Source: Beroe forskalii
Lineage: Eukaryota > Ctenophora > Nuda > Beroida > Beroidae
NCBI GenBank assembly: GCA_011033025.1
Contig: WFMF01000027.1
Location: 310,001 to 374,000 of the forward strand
Direction of reading: 5' to 3'
DNA length: 64,000 bases
Shown here: one piece after another, positions 46,577 to 57,467 of the stretch
Layout: each line of letters begins with the position of its first letter
How positions within the stretch are numbered: the first letter of the stretch is position 1
Position numbers and translations under genes: made by a program
Notes under the pieces: model-generated
Told to the model about the DNA's origin: nothing
Databases searched by the model: none
The model's input: the letters and a program-made list of their open reading frames with translations, nothing else

Positions 46577-49500
46577 AATTCTCTAAAGCTCTTATATACA
46601 AATGCTGATGGGCTGTGCAATAAACTTGATGAGCTACGAATGATGATCAAACAAAAATGTGTTGACATAATCTGTGTAACTGAATCTCATTTTCATGCTG
46701 ATATCCTGGAAGCTGAGGTTCAACTGGAGGGCTTTACTCTCTATAGAAAAGACAGAGATTTCAAGATAAATGATGAAAGCTCAAAAGAAGTTAGTGGGAA
46801 AGGTGGATCAGTAATCTATGTCAAAAATGATTTACCACAAGAAAAAGATGAACTATTCTTGAATGCACCTGACTCTGTGGCTGTCAAGATTGGAACTGAT
46901 AAAGGTACAGTTTGTGTTGCTTGTGTCTATAGGTCTCAAGCACTGTCAGAGAATCAATGAAACAATAAATTTAATGAAACAATAAATTTATATTTTTACA
47001 GCAATTAATCCAAAGCATTTTACACTGATTATTTGCATTACCAATCAATAGAAATAGGTTTCATGCTTTGTTAAGTTTTAGCAGAAGAACCTGAAAATGA
47101 ATACAGCAAACATTATAAAGAACATAATAAATAGAAAACTAAAAATATGAATAGGTAAAAACAACTGTATCGATGACTGTTATTGTGGGTTCAAGATTTT
47201 CAAGATTTTGATAACAGGATTCCAAGATTAGTCTGATCTTAATAACTTAATAATCAAAATCATCAACTGATTGAATGTATAAATAGTGTATGCCATGAGT
47301 CTAATCCTTGTGAAACTATTGTTGTTGGGGACTTTAATCTTCCTGATGTGTGTTGGAACAATTCCATTAGCCTTCCAGCTGGTATGGATTCAAATAACAA
47401 ACTTCTTGTGCAGCAAGCTCAATTTGTTAGTTGCTTTAATGATCTTGGACTGTCATGGGTGTTAACCTCTGAAATCACACGTAGAAGATTAGTGGGAGGA
47501 GTTCTTCAAGAAAGTTCACTAGATCAAATTTTAATGAACAATGAGGGATTGGTTAATGGACATAAAATCTTTTCTCCCCTTGGAAAATCAGATCATTCTA
47601 GTATATTGGTTCATCTGGGAGTTTCAAGATGCAATGAACTCAAAAATGAGATTATCCAGAAGAAATCTTGGAGTAAGATTTCAGCTGAGGAAATCTTAGA
47701 CTTCAGTGCTGAGAACATTGAATGGGAATATTCTTGTGATGATCTAGATGTTGAGGATATGGCGAATGAGCTCAATTCAAAATTGCAAAAAATTGAAGAT
47801 AAAATACCAACTGATAGATTTTATGAAAACAATGTCCCAATAAAATCACCTTGGTCAAACTCAGCATTGAAAAGAAAACTGAAGCTTAAGAATGATGCCT
47901 GGACAAAGTTTGACTGCAATCCATCTTCAGAAGCTTTTAGTTATGCTGTGTCTAGACAGCAAATATATGAAAATGAAAATTTAAGGTTGAAGCTCAACTA
48001 TGAGAAAAAACTTGCTTATCATGTTAAGGACAATTCTAAGGCATTTTATAGTTACCTGCGGAACAAACGTTTGCTCAAATCAAGTGTTCCAAATTTGGAG
48101 TGCCAAGATGGTTCATTGACCAATAATGCTACTGAGGCAGCAGAAGAATTAGCTGAAGCATTCAGTTCTGTATACACACAGGAACCTGCTGGACCCCTGC
48201 CAGAGATTGTAAAACACAATGGATGCAGAGACAATATCAATGATATTAATGAGTCTGAAGAATTTCAGTTATCTAATATAACTATTTCATCTGAAGAAGT
48301 TGCTGCTGAACTTGCTAAATTGAATGTTTTAAAGAGTATGGGCCCTGATAGAGTACATCCAAAGCTTCTTAATGCACTGTCTGGTGACATGTCTTTTGTT
48401 AATGCAATATGCAAACTTTTTCAGAAATGCATTGATACAGGCATGTTGCCTGAAGTGTGGAAAACTGCAACTGTTGTGGCACTGTTTAAATCAGGATCGA
48501 AATCTCAGCCCTTGAACTATAGGCCAGTATCGTTAACGTGTATCATATGTAAAGTGTTTGAACAGATTATACGGAAACAAATAATTTCATTCTTAGAAAA
48601 CAGAATTACTAAACAGCAGCATGGGTTTATCAATAACAGGAGTTGTTTGACAAATTTATTAGAAACATTTGACACTATCATTAATATTCTTGAAGAAGGA
48701 GAGGCTGTTGATGTATTTTATCTCGATTTTCTTAAGGCCTTTGATACAGTACCACATTTTAGACTTCTAAGGAAACTGGAGAATTTGGGTATAACAGGTA
48801 AACTTCTTGAGCTGTTGAGGAGTTTTCTTAGTGATAGAAGTATGAGAGTTTATGTGAATGGAAAGTACTCTTCAGTCAGGAAAGTTTTGTCAGGGGTACC
48901 ACAAGGGTCAGTTCTAGGCCCTTTATTGTTCATTCTATTTATCAACGATTTGGCTGAAAATATAATTAATACTGTTAAATTGTTTGCGGATGATTTAAAA
49001 TTGATTGGCAGGGCAAACAGTGTTAAGACAATTAATGATGATTTGAGACAATTAGAAAGATGGGAAAACTTATGGCTTTTGAACTTCAATGCATCCAAAT
49101 GTAAAGTTATGCATTTAAACTACAATAATAATCCAATGAATAGTTATAGTTTGAATGGTGAAATTATGGAAATATCTCATCAGGAAAAAGATTTGGGAGT
49201 TCTCATCTCAGACTCCCTTCTTTGGAATGACGAGATAAAAAAGTCTATTAGTAAAGCTAATCAAATGTTGAATTGGATTATTAGAAATTTTACTCTTCGA
49301 GAAAAGAATGTTATGCTTAAGATATACAAAGCTTTGATAAGACCACATCTTGAGTATGGAGTTCAGCTGTGGTGCCCATCTCCTGAGCATGGAAACTGGT
49401 CTCTGATTCTTGGACTTGAAGGTGTCCAGAGGCGTTTCACACGCCTCATTGATGGGATGGGCCACCTCCCTTACTCAGAGAGACTTGGGTGTCTACAGCT

Positions 49501-49957
49501 GACAACTCTTGCTGAGCGCCGTTTCCGTGGTGATCTTATATTGAAACTTTTAAGGCTTATAATGATATAAATGGGTTGAAGCACATTTTTAAGTTCAGTA
49601 GTCATAGAAGTAAGATTGTTTCCTGTTTAAAAACAAGCAATAATGTTTCCAATGGTGTCAAAAAGTTACATAGAAGGTTTCTAACAGAGAGTAAGAGAAC
49701 TTTGGAACAAATTACCCTCATATGTCCGTTGTTTGTCAGATTCAGTGATCAAGTTTAAATGTAACCTAGAATTGTTTAAATCCATTTGTTTGAGTGAAGG
49801 CATTTCCTCTGAAGGGTATTATTGGAATGTTTCAAATGAGTTATCTAAGATTGAAACTCCTGGGTATTTGTTGAGTAGATCTAGACAGGTTGATTTTTTA
49901 AGAGAACATCCATTCATTGCAGAAGAAAGTATTTCCAACTTATACATTAGTAAGGTC
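46577..49957 (+). pseudogene. LINE ORF2: endonuclease and reverse transcriptase, broken
   Basis: The endonuclease begins around 46575 (LLYTNADGLCNKLDEL, then VDIICVTESHF) and stops at 46960 after VYRSQALSENQ. It resumes at about 47265 with VVGDFNLPD. The 300 bases between are foreign and begin with a duplicated AATGAAACAATAAATTT. The reverse transcriptase in 47348-49570 is open for 740 codons, with YRPVSLT, FYLDFLKAFDTVPH, SGVPQGSVLGPLLFILFIND and the catalytic FADD (48983-48994). Normal family members mostly read YADD or FADD, so the active site looks intact. Frameshifts near 49550 and 49690 separate the C-terminal part (WNKLPSYVRCLSDSVIKFK), which ends close to 49957-49999. Confidence 0.85.
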
Positions 49958-50520
49958 TATCTTTTCATTGTTGCTTTGGTAATTAAGTATTTACTATAAT
50001 CGTATTTTTTCATTTTTTGTATATGAGGCAAACTTTTTATTTTTATTTATAATTTCATAAGAGTACTATTAATCTCTGACTGCTTTTTAATCTATTGGAT
50101 TAATTTAATTTATTAATTCTCATGTGTTATTTTTTTTATGCATGCTCATGGTAAAAACTTTTAATTTTATAATTTCATAAGTTTGTGAGTTCCATAGAAT
50201 CTGGTACTTTTGTTAGCTGTAGAACTTGCCTTTTTTTCCTAATGTTAATTTTCTATGTGGTCTGGAAGATCCAGTTTAATGCCTAGTGAATCATAGAAAC
50301 AGTTGTGTGAAATTTGTTGATGTAATATCAAAATTGTTTATTTTATTTTATTTTATTTTGAATCTGGTACTTTTGTTAGCTGTAGGCTTGCCTTTTTTCC
50401 TAATGTTAATTTTCTATACTTAATGTGGTCTAAACTAAACTAATGCCTAGTGAATCATAGAAACAGTTGTGTGAAATTTGTTGATGTAATATCATTATTT
50501 TATTTTATTTTACTGTTTTA

Positions 50521-51755
50521 AGGGAATAAATCCAATATCAAATATGGGCTTGATGATCTCTACTTTCAGTTAAATGTGATATACAATAAATTTACTAAGC
50601 TGCTATACTCTTAGTAAAATTTGCAGCTGCTTTGAGTGCTCATCGGTCAAAAAGCAAAATAGTAACAAACGGTTGAACATTCCCGTGATATTATCTGAGT
50701 AGGAAACACACTGATTTCCTGAGCAAGAGAGTTATTGTGTGCAGAGGTGTAATATAACCTCGGTTAGGGTTGTGTTGAAACTTTCAAACAGGCTAAGCTA
50801 TAAAATCACAATAGGATAATTAAAATATACACAAAATTCATATGTAATGAACTATTAAAAATAAAACTCATAAGAAAACATGCTACTTGGCACAATCCCC
50901 TCTAACAACGAAAATTTTCACTCAGAGTATGCGACATGGTAACACTATTCTTCTTTCTTCGAAATGGTCAATTCCTCTGGCCTAAGTCTAAGTTGGTAAC
51001 GAATCTGCATGTAATCAGTTCAAACATCAACAATCAACATCCATTAAAGCATGAATATGCAACTGCCTAACATATGGATGGGATCCTGCACTTCAGTCTT
51101 CGAAAGCTTGAGGTAAGCAAATACATGATTATCTTGTATCTGTTGTGACCTTGGCCAGACCCCATCGTTTGCGTGGTGGGAGTTGAAAAATCCGTTCCCC
51201 AACTGTTACATTTATAATTTACTGAATCTCAGTATTATTATGATTATTGATCATTATCAATCAAAATGTGGACATCATTATCGCTATTCATAAAGTATAT
51301 TTTGTCTTTTTCATTTTATTTCATGCTGAAGAATCCCACAGGAACCAAACTTTTCATTTCATGACAATTGACTTCATGCCACTTTATCTCTCTGCCCTGT
51401 CCATGACTCTAACAGTTGAGAAATTGAAGTGTCGTGTAGTCAAATGTCTGTTCCCAATCTTATATTGTACAAAATTTAAAAGTAACTCTTTCTTTGTCTT
51501 GCAGGATGCTGTATAGAGCAGATGAATGCTTGTAGAGAGAACTTGGATTGGACAGCATAGTTCTCGACAGTTGTAAACAATCTGTGGCAGCTTGTCAGGT
51601 GAGGAGGGGGGGGGGTAAATGGCTCAAAAATGATTTGATGATTTCCTGACCATAGGGGCGCTTAAAAAAGGCCAGCTAAACAAAGGCTAACAAGGAATGC
51701 AAATACTGTCCCTTGTTGGGATGTATATATCTATGACCCCAAGTTTTATATATAG
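50521..51755. other. Non-coding stretch
   Basis: No gene recognised. It contains a G-run (51602-51616) and, at 51615-51700, the dispersed repeat also seen near 8600. Confidence 0.45.
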
Positions 51756-51950
51756 TGGAGGTCCGCAGCACCCTGTGCTGGTAATAATTGTTTTTAAAAG
51801 AAGTTTAAAAGTCTAATTCTATTGACTTACCTTTCAGGAGCAGTAACCAAAGCGGTGCAGATGATACAAAGGCAACAGTAGGATATCAACCTTAGATAGC
51901 TCAGTGACGACTCGGTAAGTTAAAAAGTCGTATGCCTTCTCCTCACTTGC
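51756..51950. repeat. Inverted copy of 37018-37225
   Basis: The complement of this segment matches 37018-37225 almost throughout (shared words include GGAGAAGGCATACGACTTTT and CACCGCTTTGGTTACTGCTC, read on the other strand). Homology ends abruptly near 51946. Confidence 0.8.
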
Positions 51951-52635
51951 CAGCCAGAGTAGTGAGATAAATTTTGACACATTCAAAAGTTTCAAGTCCA
52001 AGATTAACAACATGATAATATGTTGAAATATTTATTTTTTCCTTGTGGATAGTTTGAAATTTATTAATGTCAGGATTTCAGCTAGGTAATGATTTCACAT
52101 ACCTTACCCTCGTACTTTCTATATCAATGTCCAGTCTGTGTGCTATTAACGCACCACCACCATTTTCACGGTATTTTTGGGGTTTTGAGGATTCCATGGA
52201 TTAGTTTTGCCGGATCTGTCGGTTCTATAAATTTTATATTAATCAGGAGGTAAAACTTCATTGTCTATAATGGATTTTTTGAGCCAAGTTTCATTTAAGA
52301 TGATGATTTCCAGTTTATAGTCAGATAAGATAAAGCTGTGCTGAATGCTGATGTAGGGTGTTGCTGAATATAATATTGATGAATTATTTTTGGCCTTTTA
52401 CAGTCTTATTACCCTCTCGCAGGCCTCAAACGGCCGTATCAAACACTTCCATAGTGGCGGGGTGTCACTGTCCTAAACTGAAAAGTGAATTGGGGCAGGG
52501 ACAATTTCACAAATGTGACAATTGGGACAAATAGGACAGAGAAAATGGAACAAATGGGACTCAAAAGAAGAATGCTGACTGGGACAATTGTGACCAATGG
52601 GACATTTGTGACAATTGGGACAGAAGTGACTGCAG

Positions 52636-53829
52636 TCAAGCGGCAGTTTCAGCAGTTATTGGAGCGGCTCTGGAGGACTTGATGCCATGTCCTGCCCTCC
52701 CCTCACTCGCTGCTCTCTGCCTCCTCTCACTGCGCTTTGAGGGACTCTTCAGCTTGAACTTCCTCCTCAGGAAGGAGTTGACGTTGTGACTCCGGAGCGT
52801 CAGGATGAGGGGATTGAGGGCTGCGTTGAGGAACATGGCCATGTAGCCGCACACATACGACACGAGGTAGGAGGACTGGCCCAGACCGTGCACTTTGTCT
52901 GGGATACACTCCCAGATGGGTTGGATCAGCATGATGGTGCTGCACAGGACGAAGGCCAGGGTGATCATGATGATTGTAACACCGATTGTAATCTTCTCTT
53001 TCCGCGCCTCTGTCGTGTTGGTGTCACTCTCAGGAGCTCGGAGGTAGATGATCTGTATGATGCACCCGATCAGGGCGATAACTGCTGGAACAAAGGTGGG
53101 GAGTCCGGTTAGGAACATCGACATAAAGCACTCGGCCTCATCCGTATATATAGCCCTCAACTCAGTGAGGATATGGTTGAAACTTCCTGAATTGTAGAAA
53201 TTCCTTCTCATGAAAGAGACGGAACTAGTATTCCCTTCAGCGATTAGTAAGCCAAGTTCTGCAACCAGAACGATGCTCCAAAGACAACCATAAGCAGCCA
53301 CAGACAAGCAGACGGCGTCTCTGTTGACCCCTCTGAAGGGGTTGGTGATGTTGATTGTGCGGATGATTGAGAAGAGCATGCTAACGAAGGCTGAGAGTCT
53401 GAAACAGATGATAGTGATGAAGTAGCCAAAGAGACACAACCAGAAAAGTAGGGCAGACTCCCCTCCCTTGAGGAAGAGCATCATGAAGAAGACCGCGGCA
53501 TGGAACAGAGCACAGAAACCGGTGCACAGATCACTGAGTCCAAGGGTTATGTAGATGAAGGGCACTATTTCCTTGAAGTTTTTCCAGTAGAAACTGATCA
53601 CGATGAGGTTGAGACTGATCCCCATCGCGGCCAGAATGAAGTTTGTGGCACAGATTAGCGATGTGGTGCCAGGTCCGAGGAAGTGGAAGTTTGGCACGGC
53701 ATTTGTCAAGGCCTTCGAACTGTCATTAAACAATGACCAGTACTCTGAAGTGGTGGCATCTGCTTGGGCCATGGCCTCTGTGAATCCGGGAACACTCATT
53801 GCTATGCTGAAAATAATTATTCGCCACAA
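52636..53829 (-). CDS. Orphan class A (rhodopsin-like) receptor, intronless
   Basis: 397 residues with seven hydrophobic segments at about 58-80, 88-118, 126-155, 172-196, 236-262, 280-306 and 320-346. Class A landmarks: N74 in helix 1 (GISLN), D100 in helix 2 (LGLSD), W184 in helix 4, P248 in helix 5, and N339-P340 in helix 7. Departures: the DRY position reads I-I-R-T (R157 kept, aspartate lost), and NPxxY reads NPLIL. An N-terminal NDS sequon (N35) and a basic tail (RRKFKLKSPSKRSERRQR) follow the usual topology. It should act in the plasma membrane through G proteins; the ligand is unknown. It may be a lineage-specific orphan. Codon use looks normal and the frame is intact, unlike the mobile DNA on both sides. 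Confidence 0.9.
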   Translation of the reverse strand: MWRIIIFSIAMSVPGFTEAMAQADATTSEYWSLFNDSSKALTNAVPNFHFLGPGTTSLICATNFILAAMGISLNLIVISFYWKNFKEIVPFIYITLGLSDLCTGFCALFHAAVFFMMLFLKGGESALLFWLCLFGYFITIICFRLSAFVSMLFSIIRTINITNPFRGVNRDAVCLSVAAYGCLWSIVLVAELGLLIAEGNTSSVSFMRRNFYNSGSFNHILTELRAIYTDEAECFMSMFLTGLPTFVPAVIALIGCIIQIIYLRAPESDTNTTEARKEKITIGVTIIMITLAFVLCSTIMLIQPIWECIPDKVHGLGQSSYLVSYVCGYMAMFLNAALNPLILTLRSHNVNSFLRRKFKLKSPSKRSERRQRAASEGRAGHGIKSSRAAPITAETAA

Positions 53830-55019
53830 TGTTACGCGCTATTATTATTTCAAAACAATTTTGGGTAGTATGTAAGTCGTGGTTTGGAGTCTGCTGATTA
53901 ATAGCTTCATGTGGCCAAATTAATTGACGTGCTTTGATCAAATTCAATGAAGCACTAAACGATGAATTTATATCAGAAATATTTGGAATCTAAATCTTTG
54001 TCTCAATAATAAATAATTATATTAGAAAATCGGTTAATGACGTAGCAAAAGATTATTACATACACGAATGACCCGTAGTAATGAACATGAGGATTTTTCA
54101 CACTGGTATTTTGGAATCCCTGGACGAAGTCTGCCCAAAAATTAAAGTCACACACAAGTCTAAACTATCATGGTCAAAAACACTTGTCGAAAAGAATAAA
54201 CGGCAAAAAGGGCCAAAATAACATGATAAAAGCCCAAACTAACAAAAATCTTCGATAAGACCCAAGAAACAACGCTCCATAGTTTTCAATAGGCCCCCTC
54301 TAGAAAAAATTTTATTGAGGGGGAGGCCTTGGCCCTGCCTAGGATTTTCTCATAAATTTGAAAATCGAATGGAAGTTTAAGATTAAGTTCAGTTACACAG
54401 GAATGTTCCTGAAATTCACCTTTTTTAAGTTAAATGAGTCAATAAAACATGATTTTAGTTGTATTTTCATGCAAAATAATAAAAATTAGGGCTATGAAAA
54501 ATGAAAATTTGCCTTTGTAAATTTCGGCCCCCTTAGTTCTCAAAACTTCAATAGGCCTCCCAAGAGATCTACCGTATGAACAACACACTAAAGGGAAGAA
54601 ATAAAATAGGAAAGGGCTGCCGGCCTCGTGTCCACCTTTGTGGGGGATCTGCCGACCCAACATGCTAGCCGAGGAGTATGTTGAGTGGGAGCATTTCAAA
54701 AGCCCTCCGTAGAAGAACCAGTAACTCAGATCCATTTGAAACACAGGAAGAAGCAGACATAGACTTTCCAACGATAGCTGCCTGGGATGGTGGGATGTTT
54801 ATTCCAACAATGTCCCTCCTGTACACACTTTCCTAGACAATGAAAAATCAGCAAAGGTATAATTATAGTCTTTATCATCGAGGTTCCAGGGGGTTAATCG
54901 CTCAATTATCATCGAGAGCCGAATTTTAGCATTATCTTCCCTCACAACATATTATATGAGAAATAACATGTCAGTTCCAATGCAACAACAGCTGCTGCTT
55001 TTCAATGTTTACATATAAG
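53830..55019. other. Receptor upstream region, nothing firm
   Basis: No gene accepted. A 110-codon minus-strand frame at 54439-54771 has no family feature. GGCCCCCTC and GGGGGAGGCC (54292 and 54318) are inverted and may pair. Confidence 0.4.
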
Positions 55020-55711
55020 TTAAGGGGAGGGGGTTCGACCCTAATTTTTGGAAAACACGTTTCTGAGATAATGGTTGACCCTAAAAGATATGCCCCACAG
55101 ACCTTTTTGCCAAAATTTTTGGCGCTTTTGGCACCAAATTTTTTTTTGAAGGCCTAACTCAAAAACTGAGTCCATTTGTTTCTGATAAATTTAGTCTAGT
55201 TTCACGTAACAACTAGAATTATGCAAAATATCAATCGTAGCCGAAGTTATAAGCGTTTTGAGTGAAGTTCACTTTGGAAAAACGCAAACTGAGAAAATGG
55301 CGATTTTATTGGTTTTTAGAGGTTTTGGACCTCAAATCTCCGTTTTAGCAGCAATCAACCCCAAACTTGCAGCGAATGCGTAATCCAACGCTATTTGATG
55401 AATAAAGCTGGTTTCATTGGAAAATATTGATATTTAGCTACGCTATGGGCTAAATAAGCTTGCGCAACACGCGTATGCCCATTTTCGGCCATAACTCGGT
55501 CATTTTTGAGTTATCGACTTCAATTTTTTATGGTAATTCAGGGGACCATTATCTATCGATTGCACACCTCAGATTCAGCCTAAGTCGCTTCTGAAAAATG
55601 CGCCCATTTTGGGTGCACTTTGGTGCCAGTGGGTCTGGGGGGTTTCCGTGGGTCTGGGGGTACCCCAGAAATGTGTTTTCCAAAAAAATAGGATGGACCC
55701 CCCTCCCTTAA
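55020..55711. mobile_element. TTAA-flanked MITE, piggyBac-like
   Basis: TTAA at 55020-55023 and 55708-55711. The ends are inverted for about 45 bases (GGGGAGGGGGTTCGACC, TTGGAAAACACGTTTCTG at the left; CAGAAATGTGTTTTCCAA, GGACCCCCCTCCC at the right). A TTAA target is the hallmark of piggyBac elements. No transposase. Confidence 0.75.
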
Positions 55712-56204
55712 ACTCTAAATCATCATAAATTACTCAGAATAGAAGAGTAGTATGGTTTAGTTGTATGGATATAAATTTCGGGCAAAATAGCCAGAAATTA
55801 TTTGAATGATAAAAAGCTGGGGATCAATTTTTCCCATTTTTATTTGTCCCAATTGTCCCAGTTGTCCCAAATGTCTCAAATGACAGCCTCTTTCGTATAA
55901 AGTAAATTGGGACAGGGAAAATTAGGACAGTGACATTCCCCCATCGTACAAGGCGGTAACTTTGTTTACAGCTTTGTTAAAGCTTTAAGTTCATTGGCAA
56001 TCACTGATTTATTACACTGGTCCAATCGAAGGGAAAATGCACTGAGGAAGCGAAATTATACGTTTTGAATCAATAATAATTTGTCTGAAACCGCTGTCAA
56101 TTCATCGGTTCACATGTGATGACTGCATTTGCACTCTGTTGTCAAAAACTGCTGGTCAATACATGATAAAATTAAAGTGTGTCAAAAATGGACCACTCGG
56201 GAGT

Positions 56205-57467
56205 CGGACCTAAGTGTACCAACTGTACCAAATGCATTATCTTGGTACAACGGGTCATATCTCCGAATTCCTTCGTCATAATTTCATGAAACTTTGCAAT
56301 CCATTTGAGAGTGGTCCTAAGAAGGGAAAAACGTCAAAAAATCGAAACTCAACGTGCTAGTTTTTCCGCTACGGTCAAACACAAGGATTTATTTTGATTT
56401 TACGAAGGTCGACTTGGTACAAGGGTCATATCTCCAATTCCTTCGTCATAATTTCATGAAACTTTGGTAATCCATTTGAGAGTGGTCCCAAGAAGGGAAA
56501 AACGTCAAAAATCGAAACTCCACGTGCTAGGTTTTTCCGCTACAGTCAAACACAAGGATTTATTTTGATTTTACGAAGGTCGACTTGGTACAAGGGTCAT
56601 ATCTCCGAATTCCTTCGTCATAATTTCATGAAACTTTGCAATCCATTCGAAAGTTATCCTAAGAATGGAAAACGTCAAAAAATCGAAACTCGTGCTAGTT
56701 TCACCGCTACAGTCAAACACAAGGATTTATTTTGATTTTACGAAGGTCGACTTGGTACAAGGGTCATATCTCCGAATTCCTTCGTCATAATTTCATGAAA
56801 CTTTTAAATCCATTCGAGAGTGATCCTAAGAAGGGAAAAACGTCAAAAAATCGAAACTCCACGTGCTAGTTTTACGCTACAGTCAAACACAAGGATTTAT
56901 TTTGATTTTGATCAGGTCGACTTGGTACGAGGTCATATCTCGAATTCCTTCGTCATGTTCATGAAACTTTGCAATTCATTCGAAGTGATCCTAAGAGGGA
57001 AAACGTCAAAAAATCGAAACTCCGTGCTAGTTTTACCGCTACAGTCAAACACAAAATTTTGATTTTACGATCAGGTCGACTTGGTACAAGGGTCATATCT
57101 CGAATTCCTTCGTCATGAATTTCATGAAACTTTGCAATTCATTGAGTGATCCTAAGAAGGAAAAACGTCAAAAATCGAAACTCCACGTTAGTTTCACCAC
57201 AGTCAAACACAAGTTTATTTTGATTTTACGAGTCGATGATACAGTCATATCTCATTCTTGTCATAATTTCTAAATTTGCAATCCATTAGAGTGATCCTAA
57301 GAAGGGAAAAACGTCAAAATCGAAACTCAGTGTAGTTTACCGCTACAGTCAAACACGGATTTCTTTTGATTTCGAAGGTCGACGTACAAGGGTCATTCCG
57401 AACCGTCATAATTTCATGAAACTTTGACTTCGAGAGTTATCCTAAGAAAAATCGAAACTCACTGCAT
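56205..57467. repeat. Satellite of about 170 bp, decaying rightward
   Basis: About seven head-to-tail units with CATATCTCCGAATTCCTTCG, TTCATGAAACTTTGCAATCC and CGCTACAGTCAAACACAAGG. The first units (56250-56900) are nearly uniform. From about 56930 each unit loses more short pieces until the array meets duplication copy B at 57468. Confidence 0.9.

Larger units (their letters stand above)
43706..46577 (+). pseudogene. LINE ORF1, PHD finger and coiled coil, split
   Basis: First part 43706-43852 (MDLTPSKSDSDLQKASINVD and on), second part from 45699 to the TAA at 46577. Removing the inserted element and one copy of the 8-base duplication gives a continuous frame. The second part carries a C4HC3 PHD-like finger (CPCL..., CAKCDQSFHCACVGL, then WNCYVC). 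A long charged helix follows, likely a coiled coil (about 45950-46230), and then an RNA-binding-like segment (SNVIVMNVPESKE). In such elements ORF1 proteins package the RNA; this is family knowledge. Its end overlaps the start of the ORF2 reading frame by a few codons. Confidence 0.75.
43706..50520 (+). mobile_element. CR1/L2-like LINE, inactive, with nested insertion
   Basis: Two ORFs in the CR1/L2/jockey-type order: ORF1 with a PHD-type finger, then ORF2 with an apurinic-type endonuclease and reverse transcriptase. The copy is dead: ORF1 is split by a hAT-like element (43853-45690), the endonuclease is interrupted at about 46960-47290, and ORF2 shifts frame at about 49550 and 49690. The 3' untranslated region contains a tandem duplication (about 50200-50340 and 50358-50495), and TTTTA repeats at 50338 and 50495 close the element. 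Confidence 0.8.
52455..55946. mobile_element. Inverted-repeat-bounded unit containing the receptor gene (tentative)
   Basis: The left edge reads GGGGTGTCACTGTCCTAA and is followed by GGGACAATTGGGACAAAT-like words (52485-52640). The right edge reads TTAGGACAGTGACATTCCCC, preceded by the complementary TTTGTCCCAATTGTCCCAG words (55845-55880). The right edge coincides with the point where homology to 36655-36890 stops (CGTACAAGGCGG at 55949). No target duplication was found and no transposase is present, so a mobile origin is inference. The two edges could be independent copies of a GGGACAATT repeat. Confidence 0.4.

Noticed and set aside
54439..54771. 110-codon minus-strand frame upstream of the receptor
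   Set aside because: No motif, signal or neighbour supports it, and the surrounding sequence looks non-coding.
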